64,000 bases of DNA from Cucumis sativus (GCF_000004075.3 NC_026660.2:12028001-12092000), one strand, 5' to 3'; shown: positions 46,413-59,278, counted from the first letter of the stretch. The notes: generated by a model not told the origin, from the sequence alone. Numbers and translations: made by a program.

Positions 46413-48277
46413 ATGTCGTTGCGACCTGAAGATTTAGTTATTCTTGAACCTGGTAATGATGGAGATAGTGATATAGATGTAGAAGTCGATGAACTATTTG
46501 GTAATGAAGAAAATATAGAGGAAGAGAATGAAATGATCCCGTCCGATATATTTACACAAATAGATTGGGACATTGCGAATTCTGTTTGTGAACAAGGTTG
46601 TACATTGCGAATACGTTAATGATCGATATGGTATTTGTTTGATCTCTGACAGACATAGGGGCATTCTTTCTGCCATTAACAATGAAGAGGTAGGTTGGAG
46701 TGAACCTTGAGCTGTCCATCGATATTGTCTTCGTCATGTTGCTAGCAACTTCAATCAGAAATATAAATCAAAGCAACTGAAAGACTTGGTGTTTAGGGCA
46801 GGTAATCAACACCAAAGGCGTAAATTTATAAAAATAATGAAAGAACTACAACGATTGAACCCAGAGTGTCTTGAGTTTTTTGAAGATATTGACGTGGAAA
46901 AATGGACTCAGTCACATGACAATGAGTCTCGATATGGGTGGATGACAAGCAATGCAGCTGAATGTATGAACGGTGTATTTAAAGGAGCTCGAATGTTACC
47001 CATGACTTCTTTGGTTAGACTAGCATTTTATCGCACAATCCTTTATTTCGAACGTCGGCGAGCTGAGATAAGTGAAGCACTCGATTGTGGTGATATTTAT
47101 ACGGAATATGCGATAAGAAAGCTTAAGAAGTGGGAAAAACGAGCTTCTGCACATTCAATGACATCCATTGATAGAGAAACCCAGACATTTGAGGTTCATA
47201 CGGGTATGAGTATGATTTCTCCATACAAAGGCCAACACACATAGGTAGTAAGTTTGATGGAAGGGACATGTTCTTGCAATAAGTGGCAGTCGTTTAAGAT
47301 TCCGTGTTCGCATGTAATTGCAGTTTGTAATTACATGCACTTGACATACGTACCATACATTGATGAATGCTACTTGTTGTCGACATTCAAACGTTGTTAT
47401 GACGGTCGCTTCCAATCCAACACTCAGATTAGATGGAGCGGCGTTATACCATTGTCAGAACTGTCTGCAAATATGTTGATCACCTACCGAATGTTTTTTG
47501 ATCGGCTGATCAACTCTCAGGTAGTAAAATATTATACCAATATTGCGTAGGCATGTTTTTTGTTGTTTCCTTATGTTCGTTTTTTTTAACAGATTAATTG
47601 GACACCATACACGTCCCACATTATGGCATTGCTTCAACATCAATGTCATAACGGTCAAGCGATGTGGACATATGTGGGTCCTATGATTTGCTTTCATCTC
47701 GTTGAGAAGCATCAAGCAGATCGTGTATTGCGACAGTTCCATATGCTACAAATGCCACCAGAGTTTTGCTCCACAGATCAGGGCCTACACCAAATTGATT
47801 TAAGAGGCAAGCACGATCAAGATTGGAGTAGGATTCATGCAGAGCATATAGCAATGTGGCATTCACGAAATAATTTTTGTGCCGAAGCAGAAGCAACACA
47901 GAAGCCGACAGTATCAGATAACTACTTTTCATGGTACACGTCGATTACCCGACGCTTCATGACACCTGATGGCGCTTACTGTTATCGCATGGTAATAGTT
48001 TTAATATGATTTATAAATTTAATACAAGCATGAACATTTTTTAATTATATTATTTACAATCGTTCAGAATAATTTTGTTGAAGACGTACGTCGAGTCTCC
48101 ATGGAAAACAATTTTGAAATTTTTAGTCCAATGTGTGACGAAGTCATGGGAAATATAGACAGTCTTGTTCAGCGGACTCGACGTTTAAATGTTGCTGACA
48201 CAGATCGTAGACGCATTCGACGGCGACGACGACAACAAGGCGATGATGTCGTAGAGGGAGATGGGGAAGCTTCTTAA
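46413..48277 (+). pseudogene. MULE A transposase-SWIM-PMD gene, internally deleted
   Basis: Starts at 46413 with an acidic N-terminus (MSLRPEDLVILEP, then Asp/Glu-rich) and hits TAA at 46617, where a deletion joined it out of frame to the late transposase region at a GCGAATACGTTA junction. From about 46621 the MULE transposase C-terminal half continues, with a TGA at 46708 (CGA in MULE B) and a TAG at 47242. A SWIM zinc finger follows (CSCNKWQSFKIPCSH, about 47266-47310), then, spliced from 47520 to 47593, a plant mobile domain-like segment (GPMICFHLVEKHQADRVLRQ, to 47991), and a last exon 48068-48277 ending in an Arg-rich tail and TAA. In MULE transposases the SWIM finger follows the DDE core. 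PMD is otherwise found in MAIN/MAIL proteins and transposons. The catalytic part is absent, so this copy is dead. Confidence 0.82.
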
Positions 48278-48830
48278 GTTGTATAATTTAAGTGTTTTTA
48301 AATTTTGCTAGAACTTATTCAAGTTGTATAAATAAAAAGTTGAACTTTTCTAAATTAATTATAAATTAGAAGTTGCTAATACATGATTTAGATGTAGGAG
48401 TATTCTTAATAATATCAATATATAATATATATTTTTTAAAAGTAGAGAACCAAGTATTAAAAAAAACGTTCAAAATTCTTATAAGATATCACTAATGATG
48501 TGTTTACCTCTGGTTTATTTTTTTAATTTGTTCATAATAAACATAAACTACCAAAAATTTGGCCATTTAAACAAAAACTAAAATTTTCACATGGAAGATT
48601 TAAACAAAAACATAAATTTCCAACTACCCTAATTTTGAAAATACTTTTTAAAAACACGTTATTTTAAATTTCCAACTACCCCGTACACGACTTCCTTCAA
48701 TTTAAAAAAAACACCTATTTTTGAAAATAGTTTGGGAAACAACCTTATTCTTATAATTTCTTTCCCAACAACCCTATTTTTCAAAATATTTTCACAAAAC
48801 ACATTATTTTTAAAAAAAATCGTGAAAACA

Positions 48831-50506
48831 AATATATGATCTAATATTGATTTCAATACTAACAAAATTTAAGAGGAAAGATCCGTTGGAATCCTACCTT
48901 TTGTGACCGATGAAATATAAATTTAATATTCATAGCATATAAGTTTTTATTAATTTTAATATTATATTTTAAATAAATTTGGTTTATAAAATAACTAAAA
49001 AAAATATTTAATAGTTATATAATTTTACATTAAAATCATTAACAACTATTAAATTTGTGATTATAGGTCAAGTGTAAATCAAACTCAGTAGATTTTGGCA
49101 TCATTCAAAAAAGTGTTGTAAGTTGTGAATATTGGATATACATTGTATGATTCGAATATTTGATATCATTTTCATAAATTTTATTAGTTAAAAGTTAGTT
49201 ATTTCTAAATATTTGATTGCCAAGTTAAAATCTAGTCTAATATTTTACTTAATAACTAATATAGAAATTACTACGAAATAAGTCATTCAAAATTTAAATT
49301 TATTCAATCTTTGGCGATTAGAAAATTTTTATCAATCATTTATCCAACCAAATATAATAAATTTTAATTATTGACTAGCTAATGAAAAATATATTAGTTC
49401 ACCATAATATTTGAAATTAACCAAATAAATAAAAATAACATTATTTTAGTTACTAAACTATTATTAAAATTTTATTTAAATAAAAAAAACAATATTTTGA
49501 GCTTGAACTAAATTGGGCAATGGTCAAAATGTATCGAATGTGAGATTTGAAATTTAAGGTGTCAAATTCAGTATCGATATTTCTAAGTTATATGTTGAAA
49601 TTTAAGGTGTCAAATTCACTATCGATATTTCTAAGTTATATGAAATAAGTGAGATAATCAATAATATCCTTTAGTGAGAATACTCTCGAATCGAATTTCC
49701 AATAAAATGTGTATCTAACAAAGCGTGGAGCTCCAATATTTATAGAGATAAATCTTCGAGATCTTATTTGAAAGATATAGATAAAAGATTCCTATTAATT
49801 AGAACAATATTTTATCTTTTCAATATTAATATTACTATATCCTTTTTATAAAGTAACCACTAATCATTAAATAATAAAAAAGAATTCTTATTATCTTATA
49901 ATATTAAAAATTAAGTCTGTTGGTAACCACTATCGACTCTTAAAGGTTCGTTTGCGTTCCAACCGTTTTCTACTTATTGTTTCGTGTTTTCGTTTCTTGT
50001 TTCTTCTTCTTTTTAAATAAGAAATGAGACTATTACTGTTTCTTGAAAATTTGAAACAGAAACAAAATTTTGTTTGATAATCATTTTTTGTTTTTCGTAA
50101 CATTTTTGCTTATTTTTTTTCAGTTTAAATATACTTTAGTTATGAAAAAAAAAGTATATAGAATTCATTCAAATAAAAACGTAAAACATTATTTCAACAT
50201 ATCAAACCCATAATTCATGCCTCCCTACCAATGAAAAAAAAAACTGAAAATAAAATAAAATGATATCGAACGGAAAACTAGAAAAACTAACTATATATAT
50301 AATATATAAATAAAGGGTTTGAACTCATGTAATTATACATATGTAAATATGAGTTTAAAAAAGTGAAAAAAACGTTTTAATTTTCAAAAAACTAAAGAAA
50401 TGATAATGATTATAATCGAAGCTAAATATAAGGATAAAATATTGACAATTGGGAGAGTTAAATTTTTATGATTTAGGTCACAATTTTTACTAATCACATT
50501 CACGAG
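48831..50506. other. Intergenic, AT-rich
   Basis: No gene is seen. It holds a 48-bp tandem duplication at 49547-49642 and, at the end, a GGGAGAGTTAAATTTTTATG block that matches the 5' flank of the tandem gene family. Confidence 0.5.
49547..49642. repeat. 48-bp tandem duplication
   Basis: TTGAAATTTAAGGTGTCAAA begins at 49547 and 49595. The two copies differ at one base (TTCAGTATCG versus TTCACTATCG). Confidence 0.9.
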
Positions 50507-51184
50507 ATGACCGTTAGAAAGAGAGAAGAGAAAGACAATCATTCATCCAACAATGAAGAATCCAAGAAAGAAGAAGATCATATCAACCTTCAAACTGCTC
50601 AATCAAATTCTCAAAACCAGAACGGCAAACTTCCGATTAACGAGGAATCGGAGAGATCAACGAAACGATCAAGAATCACCGAATCAAACGTAGCAGGATC
50701 AACGTCCACAAATACTACAATTTCCTTGGGACAGGATCCTCTACTTGTGGCAATGCAAATCCTATGGAAATACTACAAGTTCATTGACTACTTATACCAA
50801 ATTTTGAAAAACGATGAAGAGAAACAAGATTTAAAGGTCCAATGGCAGAAATGGATTGAGATTCTTGTTGGAGGAAGAAGGCTAGTTATGGGTTTGTATC
50901 AAGATCTGAGAACACTCATTTTAGAAATGGAATCTGTTAAACACCCGGAAGGTCTTGAGAAAAAGGAACACGAATTAAAAAAAACTCAAATTCTAAGTAT
51001 ATTAAATCTATTTCGACATATAAATTCAAGAATTGCAAGTTCGAGTAATTTGAGGCTTGTTTCGGATATAAAGAACAGAGGAAAAGTGATGGCGATGTGT
51101 TTAAGGGAGCTTGAGAGATCGAAGCAAGAATTGATTCAACTGATTGGTTTAATGAAAGTATTGAGGGAAAAAGGTTTGAGATAA
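50507..51184 (+). CDS. Unrecognised tandem-family protein, copy 1
   Basis: Intronless 225-residue open frame, clearly related to the genes at 52667 and 63784 but to no family I recognise. The N-terminal third is polar, probably disordered and rich in Asn/Glu/Ser. It ends in a basic patch, TKRSRITES, that could serve nuclear import. Then comes a conserved core starting GQDPLL, followed by a predicted helical stretch with YYKFIDYLYQILKNDEEKQD, and a conserved C-terminal block RIASSSNLRLVSDIKNRGKV followed by a charged helix. No signal peptide or membrane segment is evident. The start ATG follows ATTCACGAG, a context shared with its paralogues (ATTCACAAG), which supports the start. Similar coding and 5' flanking DNA among copies argues for a real duplicated gene rather than chance. 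Function unknown. Confidence 0.8.
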   Translation: MTVRKREEKDNHSSNNEESKKEEDHINLQTAQSNSQNQNGKLPINEESERSTKRSRITESNVAGSTSTNTTISLGQDPLLVAMQILWKYYKFIDYLYQILKNDEEKQDLKVQWQKWIEILVGGRRLVMGLYQDLRTLILEMESVKHPEGLEKKEHELKKTQILSILNLFRHINSRIASSSNLRLVSDIKNRGKVMAMCLRELERSKQELIQLIGLMKVLREKGLR

Positions 51185-52666
51185 TGAAGATGAAGGAGAA
51201 GAAGAATAAACAGAGTAAGAAATGGAAGAAGATTATAAAGAATGTTCTCTTTTTATTTTTACTACTTTTCTGCAATTTCATCTTATAGAATTGTTTTAGT
51301 TTTTCTGTTTTTCTTTTTTAGATATTTCATTCCGAACTTTTTCCTCTCTCTATCTCTTCATTTGTAGTCTTTTTTGGGCTTTTGAAGATGGTTGATGTAA
51401 AATTTGTGACTCTTTTTCTATAGATAGTTTTAAATTTTCATTGACACGTCGATACTTTTATGATAAAATCGTCAATTTTAATCGAGATGATAGTATGACA
51501 ATTTTAGAAGTTTGAATTATGGGTTATTGCATTCTCTTACTTAACCCATGTTCCTTCATTCTTATTTACAAAAACATTTATAAAGATAAAAAAAATTTAT
51601 ATTACAAATCTCTTTTAAGTTATCGGAGGGCTAAATGAATAAAAGAGATAACATTATAAATTGAAAGAAAAGATAATTTCTATAAGTTTGATATAAACTT
51701 TTTTTTTATAATTTGAAAAATATTTAAAAATATAGCAAATTGTCTATGATCCTAATAAATAGTAACAGTTTAAACCATAAACCTTTGGGTCCTCCACGTT
51801 TAGATGTGTCATTAGTTGAGCTGAGCCCTTGTTAGCAGATTTAATCAAATTTCAAAAAAACCAAATAAACATAAATATCATCTCACAACTACTTTACTCT
51901 AAACTATATAGTATATTAGTGGTTACAATTATATTCTCAGACTTCTAATAGTTAAAAACGAGCTTTTAAACTTCTACCTATATTAAAATTAAGCTATTAA
52001 ACTTATATGATTCTAATCTCATTGAATAGTCATTTCGTTTTTCTTTTTAGTTTTAAAAAATTAAGTTGGTTAAGGTTTTATATATATTCCTAAATTTCTG
52101 GATCAATTGTGTGCTTTTGAACAATGTCTTACAAACCAATTAGGGGTTGAACTCATGTACTTAGAAATACTTAAATATGAAGAAGGAAATTGAAAAAAAA
52201 AAGATTTAATTTTCAAAAATAAAAAAATAAAAAAGATCATCCAACGTGTTTAGGTATTTAAATCATTATTTTTACAAAGGATGCTAGGGAAGATGACTGT
52301 TGAAAAACAATAGCAAAAACACTTCCTAGCTAAACATTCGTGTAAAAATAAAACCCTCTCTAAATTGCCTAAATTTAATATAGAATCGATTTGGGTTTGA
52401 GCATTTAGGGTTTAAATTACTTAAGTAGACTAAGAGGATATGTCATAAACACTAATCACAATAACAAAAAATTATAAACACATACCACAAAAAATATATA
52501 TACAAATAAAATAGAGAAAAAGTAGTTTTAATGTTAAAAAAAAGAAAATGGGGAAATGATAATGGAAGGTGTCTATATATATATATATATATAAAGGATA
52601 TTCAGCAGTGGGGAGAGTTCAATTTTTCTGATTTGCCTCAGAATTCTTAATAACCATATTCACAAG
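51185..52666. other. Intergenic between tandem-family copies 1 and 2
   Basis: No gene is seen. The last 100 bases are the conserved promoter/leader of copy 2 (listed separately). Confidence 0.5.
52567..52666 (+). promoter_or_regulatory. Conserved promoter/leader of tandem-family copy 2
   Basis: GAAGGTGTCTATATATAT with a long TA run, TAAAGGATATTCAGCA, GGGGAGAGTTC and CCATATTCACAAG directly before the ATG are repeated almost unchanged before the gene at 63784. They are partly kept before copy 1 and as a remnant at about 61646. The TA run at about 52573-52594 is a probable TATA box. Confidence 0.7.
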
Positions 52667-53392
52667 ATGAGCGATAACGAGAATCAAGAGGATGGCAATT
52701 CATCCAACTCCAAAACGCCTGACATCAAGAACAAAAATATTCAACAACAAGAACAAGATATCAACCTTCAAATCGGCACATCAACTTCTCAAGAACAAAC
52801 CAGAGACATATCTCTGACTAACGAAGCATTGGAGGGATCACCGAAACGACCAAGAATCACAGAATCAGATGAAGCAGAATCATCAAAAAAGAATGAACAA
52901 GAATCTGATTGTGAAAGTGATGATTCCACCTTCAATTATATAGGACAGGATCCACTATTAGTAGTAGAGGAAGTCATATTGAAATACTACGATTTCATTG
53001 TGTACCTACAGCAAATTTTAAAAAATGATGAAAAGAAACAAGATTGGAGCATTGATATTATTGATAGAGCAGATACGTTGGTTATGAATTTGGGTCGAAG
53101 GCTGAGAGTCGTGACTATAGATATGGCAGGTCTTGAAGCCGTGGAAGGAATGGAGAACGAATATGCATTCAAAAGAGCTAGTATTGTTAATGTATTAAAT
53201 GTGTTTCTATACATAAATACAAGAATTGCAAGTTCGAATAGTTTAAAACTTGTTTCGGATATCAAGAACAGACGAAAAGTGTTGCCGATTTGTCTACGGG
53301 AGTTCGCGACGAGGAGGCAAGAATTGAATCTACTGATGGATGAAATGCAAATATTGAAGGAAGTAGCTACGCGAATTGGATGGTCACGATGA
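52667..53392 (+). CDS. Unrecognised tandem-family protein, copy 2
   Basis: Intronless 241-residue frame, paralogous to the 50507 and 63784 genes. Layout: polar, Gln/Asn-rich N-terminus (NIQQQEQDINLQIGTS), basic patch PKRPRITES, an acidic insert (Glu/Asp/Ser-rich, about 85-100) absent from copy 1, then the family core GQDPLLV, YYDFIVYLQQILKNDEKKQD and the C-terminal block RIASSNSLKLVSDIKNRRKV with a charged helical end. The most conserved stretches between copies are the core and this last block, as expected if the protein fold is under selection. I know no domain with this pattern. The open frame, length agreement and shared start context support a real gene. Role and cellular site are unknown, though the Lys/Arg patch hints at the nucleus. 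Confidence 0.82.
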   Translation: MSDNENQEDGNSSNSKTPDIKNKNIQQQEQDINLQIGTSTSQEQTRDISLTNEALEGSPKRPRITESDEAESSKKNEQESDCESDDSTFNYIGQDPLLVVEEVILKYYDFIVYLQQILKNDEKKQDWSIDIIDRADTLVMNLGRRLRVVTIDMAGLEAVEGMENEYAFKRASIVNVLNVFLYINTRIASSNSLKLVSDIKNRRKVLPICLREFATRRQELNLLMDEMQILKEVATRIGWSR

Positions 53393-55147
53393 CACATAGT
53401 GAGCAATGGAAGAAGATGAAGAAGAAACAGATCGAAAAACAAAGAGAACAACATCCTCATTCAATTCCTCGGTTGCCCCCTTTTTGAACATTACAATGAA
53501 AGCTTCAACTCTTTCATTCAATTCCTCTTTTGACAACCCAATTTCTTCTTCTTACCCTCCTTGAACTTTCTGTTTTCAATCTTCTTCTGCTTTGCTTTAC
53601 CTCTTGTCTCTTGTTCTTGGGTTTCACTGTAATTTGCAAGATTTGATGTGAAGAATATTGCAACAAGAATAAGAATTAAAATCATTTTAACTATCGAAAG
53701 GAGACATACTTACCTCACTAACTTTAGCAAATCATTTAAAGCCTATAAACTTCTGATAAAAAAGAAAGAGAGCAAGAAGAGACGTAGTCAAAATCAAAGC
53801 AATCCAACCTCATTTAAGCATTATAAACTTTAGATTCAACCAAGAACTGAACGACAGTAATACAAGAGAAAAAAGAAATAGAATCTTCAAACAACACATA
53901 CCTATCCATATGAGAGCCAAAAAACTACATCAACTGACCCCATTGCAGACATTGATGTGACAAAACGAGGGGTGATTTTAAAACAGTTGTTATGCTTCAA
54001 CTAGAATCTATCAATTTTTAGTATGATAATTTGCTAAGATGTTTAAATTTGCAACTCTACAGACTTACCTAGTTTGGAATGAGTAAGGAAACATTTTATA
54101 AGTTGCCAAAATGAAAATAGAACAAGCATATAAAATTGATTACCAACAGAGGAAGCATGGGTTTAGGTTTAAAATACATAAACATTTTACTAAAACTATA
54201 AATTTAGTGGTTTCTGAGTTTGTCATTTTTTATTGAAAAAAATACATAATTAAGATTATGAAGTATAGGTTTAATTGGATTGGTTCTTGATTTTTCAAAC
54301 CCAATAAGTTGACTTATGAAATTACTTTTATATTATAAGGCTAACATAATGTTTAATTTTTTAAAATAAGAATTGGTGGTGGAAGTGGAAGTGAGAGAAG
54401 GAAAGAAGAGAGAAGAAGATGAGGGAAAATGTATATACTAAAGGATTTAAGGTTTATGAATTTGAACCCCAAATGTATACATAATTTGGAAGTCCGAGTT
54501 TGAAGTGTATGTTTACTCATGCTTCAATTTGGTTAATATGTTTCAAGAGGCAATACATACATGTAATCTAATGAGTCATTGTGATTCAATTGTTTGTTAT
54601 ATAACATATATGTGATAGGCCACCAAGTTTGTGAGAAATATAGAATCTTCATCTTGAGCTGTAGGGGAAGTGTTGTGTAGCTGGATTGCTCCCTTTTCAA
54701 ACTATTGCTTAGAGAAAAAAAAAAGTACCCCACAAGAATAATATTTACCTTTTCAAACTATTGCTTAGAGAAAAAAAAGTACCCCCACCACAATAATTTT
54801 TACTTTATGTCAATCCACGGCCTCTATTCCAAACTCTAGCTATCGTTTCGAGATTGGGCATCCTCAAATCTACTCAACATTTGAAGTTGGACAGTTTTCG
54901 ACACATTTGGACCCTAACGTGCCAATCTCTTCTTCTTCGAATATAGCCCACCAACAACTAAAGGAGCATGGAAAGCAGAATGCGACACTTGAGGCTACCT
55001 TAGGGACAACATCTAATATCCCTAGTCATGGTCTCCATTCATTTTTATCGGTGTATTATGAGAATCCGGTAACTTCATTTCCTTCTTTATCCTCTCTTTG
55101 TATAACTAATACAGTGGCACAGTCTACAATATATTTTTCAGGGGGAA
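53393..55147. other. Intergenic
   Basis: 3' flank of copy 2, then AT-rich DNA without a supported frame. A 56-bp tandem duplication lies at 54692-54803. From about 54790 the sequence becomes less AT-rich and may be the upstream part of the copia remnant. An open frame at 54907-55152 matches no domain I know. Confidence 0.5.
54692..54803. repeat. 56-bp tandem duplication
   Basis: CCTTTTCAAACTATTGCTTA begins at 54692 and again at 54748. The copies diverge mildly at the A-run and the CCCC tract. Confidence 0.85.
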
Positions 55148-55910
55148 ATTGAACGACAATAACACTATTTCTCATGGTCTCAATCAGTGAAAATGGCTCT
55201 TGAAGGTTGACATAAATTCAGTTTTTTGACGGGGGGAAATACCTCTTCCTTTGCTTGGAGACCCTTAGGAACGATACTGGAAATGAGAGGATTCTTTTCT
55301 TCAATCCACATTAATCAATAGTATGGAGCCACATATTGACAAACTTTTACTCTACGCTGCGACTGTTAAGGATATTTGGGACACAATCCAAAAACTGTAT
55401 TCCAAACGTCAAAATGTCTCTCGCCTATATACTCTATGGAAACAGGTTCATGAATGCAAGCAATGGACCATTGATGTTACATCCTTTTTTAACAAACTCT
55501 CGCTTCTCTTACAGGAGATGAATCTATGCAGAGAACTAGTCTAGAGCAATCCCAGTGATAGTGTACAATACTCCAGAGTTGCAGAGATTGACAGAATTTA
55601 TGATTTTCTTGCTGGTCTTAACTCTAAGTTTGATATAGTTTGTGGGCGCGTATACTAGGCCAGAGACCAATTTTCTCCCTAATAGAGGTCTGTTCTGAAA
55701 TCCGTTTTGAGGAGGATCGCATAAATGCTATGAATATAGTTTGACAATCTCGACTATAGACTCCGCTGCTTTTAGTGCGAGGTCCTCTACCAGTGACAGT
55801 GAAAAGAACAATGGAAAACTCATTTCTGTATGTGATCATTGCAAGAAACAATGACATATCAAGGAGCAATGTTGGAAATTACATGGTAGTCCCCTAGAAG
55901 GTAACTAACG
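55148..55910 (+). pseudogene. Degraded Ty1-copia gag fragment
   Basis: Reading across frame breaks gives the order of a plant copia Gag: YFSWSQSVKMALEG, then LINSMEPHIDKLLLYAATVK and a KDIWDTIQKLYSK stretch (55323-55541), RVAEIDRIYDFLAGLNSKFD, and finally a CCHC zinc knuckle (CDHCKKQ-HIKEQCWKLHG, about 55831-55887) with an in-frame TGA inside it. Several stops and at least one frameshift (near 55160) make it non-functional. No protease, integrase or reverse transcriptase follows, and no LTRs were seen, so this is an isolated fragment. Confidence 0.8.
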
Positions 55911-56939
55911 TCCTTCCAACAATAAACAGAACACTGGACGGGTATATGTGAGTGAGTCTGCTAGAACCTCTCAACCACCTGATCCACACATGAGGATCAT
56001 GTCAATCCATATTCTAACATAATGTAATTGTTATTTGTCTCATACTTGATGCTATTGACTGAAAATGCCTTTTTTGTCTCTTGTTTGATGCAACTGAAGT
56101 TCAACGACATTCAAACTTTTCAAACTTATCCTTGTTTTGCTTCTTTTATAGAAAGTTCATAAAATATCTTAATTCGGTTACTACTCCCTTGAAAAATTGA
56201 TTGAGAAAAAAAATATTTTGAATCGGGTTCTAATCAACTAAACATTTTATATGTTCTTCAAAATAAATTAGCTTATAGACTATATTTTTCTATCTTTACA
56301 CTTCCTTTTTAAGTGTCCAAGGGTGCTCGTGGCGTAATGTAAGAGTTGTTGGCCTTTTATCTTCCGTTCAGTTAGGAATCTCGAATTTATCTAATTTATG
56401 TATAATCAAATCATTGTTGTTTGGCCTAGTATCTATACAAGTTGCATGAGTGTAATAAACAACTTTAATCTATGGTGATTACGTACCTAAGATTTAATAT
56501 CTTACCATTTTCTCTAGTATCTTTACGTTGTGTGAGTGAAACAAGTTGTCTGACATAATTAGATGGTATATTTAACATGAACCTATATTTGTAAACCTTC
56601 CAAATTACATCAATTTTGTAAAAACTAGAGGTTTTTTTAACCTCATGCATGGGTTGTTGATTAAAACAAATTAAAAAGCATTCTTACCTAAAATAAACAT
56701 AAATAATCTCGAGAGAGTTCATTATTCATTAAAATGAAGAATAAGAAAATAAACATAATCTTACCGATCTAAAATTCAGAAACCTCAATAACTCTTCTTA
56801 TTTTGGGTCAGAACCAAAATGATTGAAAATTAAAGTAGGAAAGAAGCAATACGTCAAAAACAAAGAATTTGCTGATTCTTTTTCTCCTGTCTGAACATAA
56901 CCAAAAATTGTCACACACACTTACCCCAAATATATATTG
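55911..56939. other. Intergenic, AT-rich
   Basis: No gene is seen between the copia fragment and the target duplication of MULE B. Confidence 0.5.
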
Positions 56940-56948
56940 AAGTTTATG
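56940..56948. repeat. Target-site duplication of MULE B
   Basis: AAGTTTATG at 56940-56948 recurs at 61551-61559, abutting both ends of the element. Confidence 0.93.
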
Positions 56949-57032
56949 GGATTTTTTTAAAAAATAATGTCTTTTGTAAAAGTATTTACAAAAATAGGGT
57001 AGTTGGAAAAGTATTTTCAAAAATAGGTGACT

Positions 57033-57464
57033 GAAGTCGTGTACGGGGTACACGACTTCCACAAATCGATTTGGTGTCGTGGACCGCGCTTACGATATCC
57101 GAGTGGAGTCGTGGACCCGGCCCACGTTTTCTGATTGGAGTCGTGTACCGGGTACACGACTCCCGTACAGCTGGCACATTTTGCCGCGTATGGTGGAAGT
57201 CGTGTACCCCGTACACGACTTCCGTACAATGAGTCAACGGTCAACAGTCCAGTCAACCGTAGGGTTCACGGGTGGACGTAGGGTTCAGAGGGTGTGGACA
57301 CGTGTCGCGCATGCAGGAAGTCGTGTACGGGGTACACGACTTCCGTACAATGAGTCAACGGTCAACAGTCCAGTCAACCGTAGGGTTCACGGGTGGACGT
57401 AGGGTTCAAAGGGTGTGGACACGTGTCGCGCATGCAGGAAGTCGTGTACGGGGTACACGACTTC
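57033..57464. repeat. Palindrome array in MULE B with a 121-bp tandem duplication
   Basis: Palindromes with arms GAAGTCGTGTAC / GTACACGACTTC (or GAGTCGTGTAC) occur at 57033-57059, 57138-57162, 57196-57222, 57317-57343 and 57438-57464. The central spacer is GGG or CCC, which are complements of each other. The last three lie on a 121-bp unit tandemly duplicated at 57195-57436, which also carries a GTCAACAGTCCAGTCAACC block. Two more copies lie near the 3' end (61281-61307, 61376-61402). Their GC content and hairpin potential contrast sharply with the AT-rich surroundings. Confidence 0.9.
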
Positions 57465-58295
57465 GCCTATTTTAAAAACCCTAGAATTCCCTCATTCTGC
57501 CTTCATTCCAAATATTTTTTCCTTCCTCCCTAAATTTTTCCTCTTCCTCTTTTTCGTTCTTCCTTCCTCTTTCCTTTCCTCTTCCTTCATCTTTCCTTTC
57601 CTCTTCCTTCATATTTCCTCTTCCTTCATCTAGTTTTTCTCTCTTCATCTTTCCTCTTTCTAACCCATTCTTCATCCCAACTTCATCTTTCCTTTCCCCC
57701 TCTTCATCTTTTCTCTTCCTATTTCATTCTCCCTTCCAACTTCAAATTTTCTCTTCCCCTCTTCTCTTTTCCTCTCATCCATTTTTCCTTTCAAATTTTC
57801 TCTTCCTCTCTTCACTTTTCCTCTTCTATTTCGTGTATGTTTTTCTAAAAATCGTGGACGGGGTATACGATTTTGTTGTTAAAATTATTTTATTTTATTA
57901 TTATGTTGATAAAATAATTTATTTTTTGTTGTAGGCTTCTCCTATCTTCCATTGTCTCCCATCCTCCATTGTCTCATTCATCTTCACAAGGTATGTTTAT
58001 TCTAACCCTAATTTTATTTAGATTTGTTATTTTATTTTCTTATTTTGTGGAAAAAAATTGTTTGAATTTAGTTATATTCTTTTTAATTTAGTTATGTTTT
58101 TTTGAATTTAGTTATGTTTTTTTGAATTTAGTTATGTTTTTGAATTTAGTTATATGTTTGAATTTAGTTATATCTTTCAATTTAATTATATCTTTGAATT
58201 TAGATATATCTTTGAATTTAGATATATCTTTTGAATTTTGTTATATTCCTTGAATTTTGTTATATTTTTTTTGAATTTTGTTATTTTTTAACCTT

Positions 58296-58405
58296 ATTAA
58301 TAATAATAATAATAATAAAATTATTATTTTAAATAATAATTATTAATAAAAATCAAAACCTAACCTAATTAATGTTAAATGTACTTTTTTTTCTTTCTTG
58401 ATTTG

Positions 58406-58448
<43 letters not shown>

Positions 58449-58702
58449 TAATAAAAATAATTCTGATTTGACTAATAATAATAATGATTTGAGGAAAAAA
58501 ATAATAGTAAAAATAATAATGATTTGACTAATAATAATAATAAAAATTATTATTATTATTATTAAAAATAATAATTATTAATAAAAATCAATTAAATGTA
58601 CTTTTTTTCTTTCTTGATTTGACTAATAATAATAATAATAATAATAAATAATAAAAATAATCATGATTTGACTAATAATAATAATGATTTGACTAATGGT
58701 GA

Positions 58703-58753
<51 letters not shown>

Positions 58754-59015
58754 CAATAATAATAAGAATAATAAGAAAATAATAATAATAATAATAAAAC
58801 ATAAAAAATAATAATAATAATAATTATTATTATTAGGGTTATTATTAAAAAATACAATTATTAATAAAAATCTAAAAGGAAAACCTAATTAATTTAATTA
58901 TTAATAAAAATCAATTAAATGTACTTTTTTTTCTTTCTTGATTTGACTAATAATAATAATCATAATAAAATAATAAAAATAATCCTGATTTGACTAATAA
59001 TAATAATGATTTGAC

Positions 59016-59078
<63 letters not shown>

Positions 59079-59278
59079 TAAAAACAATAATAATAAGAAT
59101 AATAAGAAAATAATAATAATAATAATAATAAAACATTAAAATAATAATAATAATAATAATTATTATTATTAGGGTTATTATTAAAATACAATTATTAATA
59201 AAAATCTAAAAGGAAAACCTAATTAATGTACCGTTAACCTTAGTGTACTTTTTTTTTGTTTTTTTTAATTTTAATAAT

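Noticed and set aside
57079..57475. Frames with VVYPVHDF and SRVRGTRLPY repeats in MULE B
   Set aside because: These are translations of the GC-rich subterminal palindromes, equally open in several frames and on both strands, with no domain.
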